Shown piece after piece: positions 56,291 through 64,000 of a DNA stretch of 64,000 bases. The position numbers and the translations under genes were made by a program. Where the stretch lies: the NCBI GenBank assembly GCA_036172665.1, contig CM069871.1, positions 6,572,001 through 6,636,000 of the forward strand. Reading direction: 5' to 3'. Below the pieces are notes generated by a model, which made no database searches, was not told the DNA's origin, and saw nothing but the letters and a program-made list of their open reading frames with translations. Each line of letters opens with the position of its first letter. The first letter of the stretch is position 1. The stretch is from Prosopocoilus inquinatus. Taxonomy: Eukaryota > Arthropoda > Insecta > Coleoptera > Lucanidae.

Positions 56291-58285
56291 TTTTGTAGCT
56301 GTCAATAGATGGCGCCGCTCGCAAACATTTTCTTTTTCTTCATAAATTGAAATTTAATAGCGTTTTTCAACTGTTTGTTACAGAACACTCTGAGAGTATC
56401 TCCCTCCTCTGTTTTTCTACGAGGTTAAAATGAAATTGTAAACAATATAATAATAATAATCGAATAAAACCCGTTTTCTACATTATTTTGTATTTCTATC
56501 TATATACAAGAATACTTATTGCCTTGTTTTGCATGCAAAAAGATAAAAAATAATAATACTTTGACTTGAGAAGTCCAACAAATACTGAAATAAATAAGGA
56601 ATAAGGGTCCAATAAATTTGTGGACGGGTTAAAATCAAACCAGTTACAACAAGTAAATATTACATTTTATTTGAGAAATATTGAACCTACAGTATCTATA
56701 TCATATAATTTAAATGCAAACTTTCAAATTTGCTACAATACAATATAAGAAATTATCATCATTTTAGGAATACCCTTTTAATTCAATTTTTATTTAATAG
56801 AGATAAGTACAACTTACACGCATTTTGGGGGGGAGGGGAAGAAGCAATATAATAAATAAATCAATCAGACACGATAACGGCTACGACTCTCTCTGAATTC
56901 AACAATTAAAAAATTGAACCTCTTTCTCTTTTCGTATTTAAGCTAACGATAAGTTTATTTATAATACATAATACCGGCTTGAAATGATAACGGAACTGAA
57001 TGGAATTCCGAAGGCTATGCGCACTGCGAGTGCTTTTAGGTAAATTCTTTTTTTTTTTTTTAATACTATGAACTTTATTTTATTCAATCTAGTCACTGAG
57101 AGGGTAATTTAAATTATATCTTCTTTCTCACTACATATTCTTTCAAAGCACATGTTATTATTTACAATCTTTAAATAATATAGTTTATTACCATCACATT
57201 TTGTGAGTCACAATATTATTATTTCGTTATTCTATGATGACAATGTGAGTATTATTATAATTATTATCAATATTAATAGAAACGCAAGACATTGTTTATA
57301 TTACATAAATAATAAATCGTCGAATGCCAATTTGTGATATGTCATCATTGTTAATCAACGAAACTAACAATTTTTTTTCTTTATTTTTCTTAATAGATGT
57401 TAAATATAATAATTGTTTGAAGAAAGTACAGATAGTTATTTAGGCAAATTGTTTATTCTATAGCCTGCGTTATAATGCCAAAAAAGTAGGACATTAACGT
57501 AGCCACCACAAAAGCAATTTATTTATTTAATGTGTTCATTTATTTATTTAATTTCTTGCATATGGAAACTTGGCAATTTTCAAATTATAAAATTATTCTT
57601 AATAGCTTTGGTTTGGGATGACTACATTATAACTTTCAAGACAAGGGTCGATGGTGAGTTTACAAACTATGACATAAAATAAAATTTTTCAAATAAAAAT
57701 CAATAAATTAAAACATTATTTCGTGTTACATACTTCAATGAACAATTCAAAAATCATTAATCATAATGCAGACATGAACGAAATGAGGTAGAATAAATAA
57801 TTTCTTTCTTTCCTTCAAGAGAATAAAATACATAATTTTCTAACTGCAAACAAAACCTTGAAATGGTGAAATTGTTGTAAACAGGTAAATACGAGTGAAG
57901 TTATTTTATAACTCAACAGCACTCCGAGGAGCACGATGGCCTCGAGCACATGTCCTTCACAATTAATCACATTATATAATAATTACGATACTAATACTTA
58001 GTGTATTGCTATAAGTACAGTTTTATATAGAAGCAAGGGTTTGTCTTCTTGTTCGTTTTATTGTGCGTAGTATGACGATTTTACGTTAGGTGTTAATTTG
58101 TGAGTACAGTTTGAAAACGTTTGCTTCTCCTTCCTCTTGCGTTTACAAAAAATAATAATACCACAGACTACATGCTAATGTGATGTTTAAATTTCGTGGA
58201 CACCCTGCTTGATAAAACCTCATTTTCAAACTGTATTCATAAAGTACCATATAAAGTAGAACTGGTTTTCACAACGGTCGTTTAC
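56291..58285. other. Intergenic AT-rich DNA between Atg16 and CASK
   Basis: Holds one forward AGATGGCGC core at 56307. Otherwise many AAT/ATT runs and no coding pattern on either strand. Confidence 0.45.
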
Positions 58286-58514
58286 ATACCGGGTAACCCA
58301 GTCGATCTAAAAGCTACAAATTGTTGATTTTTATCATCCCAAGACAATTCGCATTGCATTTGATAATTCTCGGATGGATACAGCTTAATATTTGTGTGAT
58401 TATGAAGAATTACTTCTCAATTATTTAAAGAATTAAAGACAGTTATGTTGTATGTGATGTGATTCGAACAGTCGCTTGGTTTTGACTGCTCAGATTAACT
58501 GGGACACCCGGTAT
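58286..58514. mobile_element. 229-bp MITE with ATACCGGGT ends
   Basis: Left ATACCGGGTAACCCAGTC and reversed right ATACCGGGTGTCCCAGTT are imperfect inverted repeats. The ends lie in TA-rich flanks. The CCGGGT-type end is a variant of the CAGGGTG ends seen elsewhere in the window. Confidence 0.65.
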
Positions 58515-59480
58515 ATATTACGCTAATTATTAACAAGTTGTTAAACGTACAGCGAGATGCTGGCGTTCTATAATCAGTACAAAGGATGCGAATTATTTCA
58601 AAACTATTAACAGAGATAGGAATCAGGTATTTTGACGTCATCAACAGGAAATCGAGAGATTTGTCTGCGACAATGAAAATGGAGAAGTTTTACTTACTCA
58701 GTCAGGCATGCCTCAGCGTAACTTTTGAATAAAAACACTCGTACGTAATCAGGGAATCTAAGAGAGATCGTTGGGCTTACTTTTTCAATTAAAAATGAAA
58801 CACACGTTTCACTTTATGCAACGATTAGCAGAATTCAATTCTTTTCATTACACAAATTATCGCGTTTTTATGTAAATCAATTCCTTATTTCCGTTCTGGG
58901 ATTCCCATTTCATGTTCATAAAAAGAACCGACAATTTTTGTAAATTTTCTACCCGCCTTCAGAACAGAACAGAAATAATAAGCCTACAAAAATTACTAAT
59001 TTAAAGTAAAGTAAAGTAAAGTTAATGAATTACCCTTACAAATTAAAACAATTAATTTTAATAACTTGCCATTTATCTAAAAATAAATAAATTAGATTCT
59101 TTTAACGATGAATCTTGGCACAGTCAGAACAGTAAACTCTGCAGTAAACATGGTTGCCTATATCTCAGGCGCTGATTTTGTTTTTCTTCAAGAAACTCAA
59201 ATACCTTCGCAATTAACCGACTGAGATTATGCAACTCGTTTAATTTTAAATGTATAAACAATTTTCCAACTCTTCCTGATTTCAAAAAAGAAAATTACAG
59301 ACGTAGAAGAGAACTATTAATTTATTTTTTCTGTAATTTTCGCATTATGGAGAAAATCATTGAACTGTCTATAAAAGTGAATTAAATAAGTAATCTTAAT
59401 AACATGTATATGCTATTTATTGAAACAATAACACGGAAATTAGACATCTTCAAAAAAAAAAGCAAAAAAAAGAAGCTTAC

Positions 59481-59525
59481 GTATAGGCAACTCAATGAAC
59501 GAAATCGTATGCGGGTAGCCTATAC
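59481..59525. repeat. Hairpin GTATAGGCAAC...GTAGCCTATAC
   Basis: Stem of 11 with one mismatch and a 23-nt loop CTCAATGAACG-type. A homologous hairpin is at 60222-60267. Confidence 0.6.
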
Positions 59526-60221
59526 AACTGACAACACTCGAGAATATTTCTTTTAATTAAAAATGTTGCTAATTCACTGAGATTATGCATTTTTTTTATA
59601 TTTAAGGCAATTTTTTATATTTCTTCTGATTTCAGAAAACGAATTTATATTTTCAATAGACGCATTAAACTTGGATCGCCGTCGTTAATCAAAAATCAGT
59701 TTTAAATTCCCAAATTAGAAATTTTCATATAAATCAGTTGTTTTGCCAAACAAAGGATCGTAAATAAATTGAATTTTTCATAAATTAATCCCAATATTCC
59801 AAATTAAGACGCAAATCTCTACTGTTAATTAATTACAAGTCAGATGTAAATCTTTGAAAATCAGTGAAGACCAAAATTTATTATTGTCTGGGACTGTACA
59901 AGAGTGACTAATTCAAGAAATGTCAAAATTAAAAAAAAAAAACTTCAATTCCCTGACTTTTCCTGGTTTCCCGGTGACTTTATTTTTATTAAAAGATTCC
60001 TCGATTTTTCCAGCCTATTTATCAAAAAAAAAAAACTTTCAAATTGAACGCAATTATACAATTTCTTAAACTTGAAAGGTTTATAAATGATTTTCATTTT
60101 CAAAGTCTTGCTGCATTCAAAAAACAAAAATTAAATTAAATACAAAAATTATTTATTTAATTTAGGAGAACGTTTTTGAATTACCTTTACAAGCAATGCG
60201 CTGAAAAGACGAGAAACCTTG

Positions 60222-60267
60222 GTATAGGCAACCCAATAAACGCAGTTGTTTGTACGATTGCCTATAC
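60222..60267. repeat. Hairpin GTATAGGCAAC...ATTGCCTATAC
   Basis: Stem of 11 with one mismatch. The loop (CCAATAAACGCAGTTG) is related to that at 59.5 kb. The surrounding AATTTT-rich sequence is also weakly repeated at about 59.15 and 59.53 kb. Confidence 0.6.
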
Positions 60268-60463
60268 TGAACAAGTTTCTTGTACTCTGTAACTTTTTCA
60301 AGTCGTTATTAATTTTATTTATCCCTTTCCGACTGTATTTGAAGATTTTTCGGTAATTAATTATTGTTCTTTGGTACCTTTTAAATAATTTATGTTGCTT
60401 GCAGAATCGATTAGCAGCTTTCCATTCTCACTGATTTCAATAGTTCGAGTGAATTTTTAAGTG

Positions 60464-60556
60464 ACGTCAGGGCCGCGGGAGTTAGCTTGGAAATTTCGTG
60501 GCGCGCCAGAATTTTCTCGACGAAGAAATTTCGCGTGACCAGCCGCTGATATAAAA
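60464..60556 (+). repeat. Promoter-like direct repeat, copy 1
   Basis: TGACGTCAGGGCCGCGGGAG to GATATAAAATG. Shares AAATTTCGTGGCG, TTTTCTCGACGAAGAAATTT and CGCGTGA with copy 2 at 60713-60804, and has TATAAAA at 60550. Confidence 0.65.
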
Positions 60557-60712
60557 TGAATTTTAAACACGAAATACTTTTGGAAATTTGCCTATTTGTT
60601 AAGGCGATAATAAAATAATATAAAATAATAAAAATTTAATTTGCCAGAAGACTTTTCTTTAATAATATTATACGAAATATTTAGTTACACTTTCTTTTTT
60701 TATTCTGATTAA

Positions 60713-60943
60713 TGTCAGAGTCGCGAGAGTCAGCATGAAAATTTCGTGGCGTGCCAAAATTTTCTCGACGAAGAAATTTCGCGTGAACAGCCGCGGATAT
60801 AAAACGACCGGCCACTGGATGAAAGAACAGAACGCGGCAGATCGTTGAACCTAAACGCTGGGCTGTCGAAATAAATTAGTTTATTTAAGTATTTCGTATT
60901 TCGTATTAAAATAAAAATTTAACCGAACCCTAAATTCGTAACA
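60713..60943 (+). mobile_element. Candidate solo LTR (231 bp)
   Basis: Starts TGTCAGAG and ends CGTAACA. TATAAAA is at 60798-60804, followed by GAACAGAACGCGGCAGATCG, and AATAAA-type signals lie near the end. A TG...CA boundary, TATA box and polyadenylation-like signal fit a short LTR. No target duplication and no internal retroviral-type coding region were found, so this is tentative. Confidence 0.4.
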
Positions 60944-62190
60944 ATATTTATTTATTTGCCGGTGATTTTAACAGGCTGGCGATTTTAACGTAGTTTATGA
61001 AAAGTACTGCAATAAAGAAAGTGTTAAACAGTTGTGCATGACCAGTTCTACCTTGCTAGGAAGAAAGTAAACACTGCCAAGTCCTCATAACCCATAACAA
61101 CTGTCAAAAATTTCTTTTAGGTTAGGTCTCCTTCTGTCACTAGAATTTTAATTTTGTTAAGAATGCGAATTTAACTGTTAATGTTAATGACAGCGGTTTT
61201 AGGAGAATTCTCCTTCGATTTTAGCAGGCGGTTATTTTTGACAGTCAGGACTCACCAAGCTCATTTTTTTTTGTCCGTACGGTATAATATGGAACAAGCT
61301 CGCGTTCGTTTTTAATTATTATGTCTGTAAGTTACAGGCGTTAATAAAACTGGAATGTGTAGGCATCACTAGCTTTGTCTTCAAAACAGCAGATACTATT
61401 AAGCTTATTGTTATTCGAGTATTAACAGCAGAAAACAAAACAAAACAAAAATATATACTTGCCTATTAATAGTGCGAAAAGAACGAAATGCAGCAATCGT
61501 AAAAAATATATCGTTCATTAATTTATTTGTTTGTATATTTTTAACTACCGTGTACTATACAGATTGAACTTAACTAAAATAAAAAATAAATTGTGCAGCG
61601 TTTTTTGTTTTTGTTTTTGTTTTTTTTTTTTTGGCCTAGTCCTTTGTATTTTGCATCATTTCAATATTTCCTGTGGTGTGAACTAGTTTTTATGACTATC
61701 ATCTATAATGTATAGGTAGAATGAGAATGAACTGGCAACTCTAATGGTAACTTTTGGCTTTGCTTCGCTATAAGCATGACTTAAATATCTCTTAATTCTC
61801 TTCTAATTAGTATTTATACAAAAACAAGATTAAATTTAACTGAAGTCATACTTATAGAAAGAAAGCGCTTTTGGTAACCTAAATATGAATAAATATAGAA
61901 AATGACACTCTCCGATGGTTGAGGCATTCCACCTTCTTGATTGGATTGGAAGCAGTATTATCAAACGTAAATTAATGTTATACAGGTTGTTCATTTTTAA
62001 TTGGAGTGTGTTGTGTATTCAACCTGTCAGGATCTGAATTGATTTGTTTTTTGGGTGAACGTGTGACATATTTTTTTTTTTATTTTAAACAGAAACGAAA
62101 ATACCTTTGCCGATTCACAACCTTAAGAATTCAGGATTAAAGCTCATTTTAAAAGTGCTGTAGTGAGCCGAAGTCGATGGACTGCCTCTG
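60944..62190. other. CASK 3' UTR and downstream region
   Basis: The first part after the stop contains the candidate AATAAA at 62084-62079. The remainder is AT-rich with a G/T run (TTTTTGTTTTTGTTTTTG near 61.6 kb). No gene recognised. Confidence 0.45.
62079..62084 (-). terminator. Candidate CASK polyadenylation signal
   Basis: AATAAA on the minus strand, 107 nt after the CASK stop and followed by a run of A. It is the nearest canonical hexamer. In DNA this AT-rich more distal hexamers also exist, so a much longer 3' UTR cannot be excluded. Confidence 0.35.
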
Positions 62191-62370
62191 TCAGTAGACC
62201 CAAGAGACCGGAATCCATTGCGGTGTGGTTTGAACTCTTTCTATGGCAGCTTCCAACGCCCCTATGGTCTCGTCAATGTCATTATTAACTATGGTGAGAT
62301 CGAAGTTATGTCCGTATGCTGTACGTAACATATCCGATTCTTTGGCTAACCTTTCCAAACTACCATCATA
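62191..62370 (-). CDS. CASK: CASK terminal exon (end of GK domain, stop)
   Basis: Acceptor TTTCTTTCAG|TATGAT. Encodes [20 protein letters not shown], then [20 protein letters not shown] and [19 protein letters not shown]. The TGA stop is at 62193-62191. The WVY end is the usual CASK C-terminus. Confidence 0.96.
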   Translation of the reverse strand, partial: YDGSLERLAKESDMLRTAYGHNFDLTIVNNDIDETIGALEAAIERVQTTPQWIPVSWVY

Positions 62371-63132
62371 CTGAAAGAAAGAAAGAAGTCTTAAAACGCG
62401 ACAAATATAATTTTTTTTTTGATTCTTACATCTGCAATATTCTGCAATGCGGGGGCAGCTATGAACACAACGTATGGTGAAAATTCAGCGGTTCTCAGCA
62501 CTTTGAGCGCTTGTGGTTCTACGTCTAATATGGCCATTTTACCGTCTTGATGGATTTTCCGTATGGTTTCTAGTTTCGTGCCGTACATAGCATCTTCATG
62601 CGTACCTGCAAAGACCCAATTAGAAGCGACTTTATTTAAAACGCAATCCATTCAACGTACTAACCATACTCTAAATATTCATTTGCAGCGATGTCAGCCA
62701 TCATTTCATCATGGGACACGAAGAAATAATTCCTACCGTTCTCTTCGTCCGCTCTAGGAGGTCTCGTTGTATCTAGGAGAGCAACATCGAATTTCCTACA
62801 CAAGTTCAAGATTGATTTTATTTCTCAGCGACTTACGTGGAATAGGATATGCATATTGATCGGGATGCCGTGCTATGAGGGTGTTCTTTATATGTCTTCT
62901 TCCTACACCATGAGCCCCAAGTAACACCAGCGTTTTCCTTTGGAAAGCGGGATCTGTCACTGCAACACGATTTATTTATTTATTTCGAAAAAGAGAGCAC
63001 GTTGTTACTCACTTGGTAATTTAACGACTTCTTCGTACGTTACTAAGTCTAATTGGTCAAAAACTGCGTTGTGTTTCGCCAAGTATTTATCTTTGTATTG
63101 TTTCTTCTTTCGACCGAAGATTGAGCAATTGA
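62191..63132 (-). CDS. CASK: CASK, calcium/calmodulin-dependent serine protein kinase (MAGUK), 3' five exons
   Basis: CASK is a membrane-associated guanylate-kinase scaffold of junctions and synapses that links neurexin/syndecan partners to Veli/Mint and the actin-spectrin skeleton. Exons in transcript order: 63132-63013, 62959-62837, 62772-62665, 62605-62430, 62370-62191. All junctions use GT-AG with consistent phase, and introns are 53-64 nt. The 234 complete residues comprise the HOOK motif ([19 protein letters not shown]), a linker ([15 protein letters not shown]) and the guanylate-kinase-like domain. That domain starts [16 protein letters not shown], includes [25 protein letters not shown] and [15 protein letters not shown], and ends QWIPVSWVY. 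The P-loop is the degenerate MAGUK form, so the domain is expected to bind ligands rather than phosphorylate GMP. The first exon begins two bases into a codon. The L27, PDZ, SH3 and kinase-like exons lie beyond 64,000. Confidence 0.97.
62430..62605 (-). CDS. CASK: CASK exon (GK domain core)
   Basis: Acceptor TCTTTGCAG|GTACGC completes the Gly codon of EYG. Encodes [20 protein letters not shown], then [20 protein letters not shown] and [18 protein letters not shown]. The donor is GCAGAT|GTAAGA in phase 0. Confidence 0.97.
62665..62772 (-). CDS. CASK: CASK exon (GMP-binding region of GK domain)
   Basis: Acceptor CTCTCCTAG|ATACAA and donor GAGTATG|GTTAGT. Encodes [20 protein letters not shown] then [15 protein letters not shown]. 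The TTRPPR and EYLEYG elements are the GMP-site signatures of MAGUK guanylate-kinase domains. Confidence 0.96.
62837..62959 (-). CDS. CASK: CASK exon (start of GK domain, degenerate P-loop)
   Basis: Acceptor TGTTGCAG|TGACAG and donor ATTCCAC|GTAAGT. Encodes [20 protein letters not shown] then [28 protein letters not shown] replaces the GxxGxGKS P-loop of active kinases, as in other CASK proteins. Confidence 0.96.
63013..63132 (-). CDS. CASK: CASK exon (HOOK motif)
   Basis: Acceptor TATTTTCAG|TCAATT in phase 1 and donor TTACCAA|GTGAGT. Encodes [20 protein letters not shown] then [19 protein letters not shown]. The basic [10 protein letters not shown] segment corresponds to the protein-4.1-binding HOOK region between the SH3 and GK domains. 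Confidence 0.95.
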
Positions 63133-64000
63133 CTGAAAATAAAAAAAAGGAGATGATTGCAAGGGGGACGTCCGCCCTTTAGCACGGTTCGTTTCGTTCG
63201 TGGTACTTTATTAAAAAAGCACGTTTTAATTTAATTAATTTCAACATGCACATTAAGTTTTGTTTTGTTCTTTAATGTTGTATACAATATTATTTTCCTA
63301 GTCATGTTATAATAAGAAAATTAATTCTTCGTCTATACTCCATTCATTATATGATTGCTGGGGGGGCGTGTACTCTATACTCCTACTGCCTTCATATAAT
63401 GAACGAAGTATAGTATCTAAAATAAAAATATTTTTTTTGCTGTCGTTTTGCTTTTATACATTTCATAGCTTAGATGATTTAAATCATTCAATCATTCCGC
63501 CACCTCCTTAAATAAATAATTATACAACAAATTGGTCATCAATGCTGTTTTCAATCACGCGTTGTTTGCACACGGTTTTGTTTGGTCGGTTACGTTTTAA
63601 TGAAAAGCAAATCGAGTTCAAACAAACCCCAAAACAACATCATTCATATTTTATTCGTTTATCTCTCTGGAAAACCGCCGTGCATTTTAAGGGGGGTTGG
63701 CGGGAGGAGGGGGGGCGGGTTCACAAAAATGTGGACGAATCCATCGGCTATTTGGCAACGAACGATTTCAAAACAAAACAAAAAAATTAAAACAAAGTGC
63801 GGCAGTTTCGATGTTTAAAAAAATTAATAAAACGATAAGCCAGTTTTAATAACATTTATTTGTTTGTTCACTGAACCGAATAAAATTTATTAAATGAATG
63901 TTAATTTAAAATATTTATTTGTATCAAACAGAGCATGCAGAAAATTATTATTTTAATGAATAGAACAACGCGTGGTATTCTATTTATTTAAATAATTAAT
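63133..64000. other. CASK intron
   Basis: Sequence upstream of the HOOK exon. No SH3-type exon was found, so the intron continues beyond the window. The plus frames of 78-82 codons at 63.54-63.82 kb span a GGGGTTGGCGGGAGGAGG purine tract and are not gene-like. Confidence 0.5.

Noticed and set aside
62563..62757. Plus-strand frame of 64 codons
   Set aside because: Antisense shadow of CASK exons.

Overview
The window is AT-rich animal nuclear DNA with spliceosomal introns. The two conserved genes in it read as insect orthologues, but the order cannot be named safely from the sequence. Only a small fraction is coding. The rest is introns, intergenic DNA and a dense mix of transposon remnants, satellite-like tandem arrays and fold-back elements. 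Most open frames of 60-150 codons in the window are chance frames inside AT-rich or repetitive DNA.

Two genes are supported, both on the minus strand. (1) Atg16, the autophagy E3-scaffold subunit: start codon at 52,899 and seven exons traced down to 36,958. They encode the ATG5-binding N-terminal helix, the coiled coil, the linker and the first WD40 repeats. The remaining WD40 exons were not found in the 37 kb below, so the gene either has a very large intron or runs off the left edge. (2) CASK (a MAGUK scaffold): the last five exons at 62,191-63,132 encode the HOOK motif and the guanylate-kinase-like domain, ending in a C-terminal WVY and a TGA stop. The rest of CASK lies beyond 64,000. Intron sizes are bimodal: 53-64 nt or several kilobases.

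Layout: 1-3.6 kb, small MITE, GGTTGACC-rich DNA and a 575-bp duplication. 3.6-9 kb, mostly featureless AT-rich DNA with a decayed hammerhead-ribozyme motif at 6.97 kb. 9.5-11.5 kb, an older repeat interrupted by a hAT-like element with an exact 8-bp target duplication. 13.3-14.1 kb, a fold-back element. 15.4-17.3 kb, a 543-bp tandem array. 20.3-22.3 and 30.9-32.7 kb, arrays carrying the core AGATGGCGC. 23.2-25.5 kb, a 434-bp satellite. 29.3 kb, a minisatellite. 33.7-35.7 kb, MITEs, a dead reverse transcriptase and a perfect GC-rich hairpin. 37-52.9 kb, Atg16, whose introns hold several repeat arrays, a long fold-back element and a hammerhead-ribozyme retroelement. 53-62 kb, intergenic repeats. 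62-64 kb, CASK.

The most notable non-gene signal is at 51.18-51.84 kb inside Atg16 intron 3. There is a 312-bp tandem dimer whose units each carry a type I hammerhead ribozyme on the minus strand, followed by an inverted copy that makes a palindrome with 237-bp arms. This is the architecture of Penelope-like element termini or of small retrozymes. The second notable signal is 16 exact copies of AGATGGCGC, a match to the insect CTCF consensus, arranged in orientation blocks between 20.6 and 32.7 kb.
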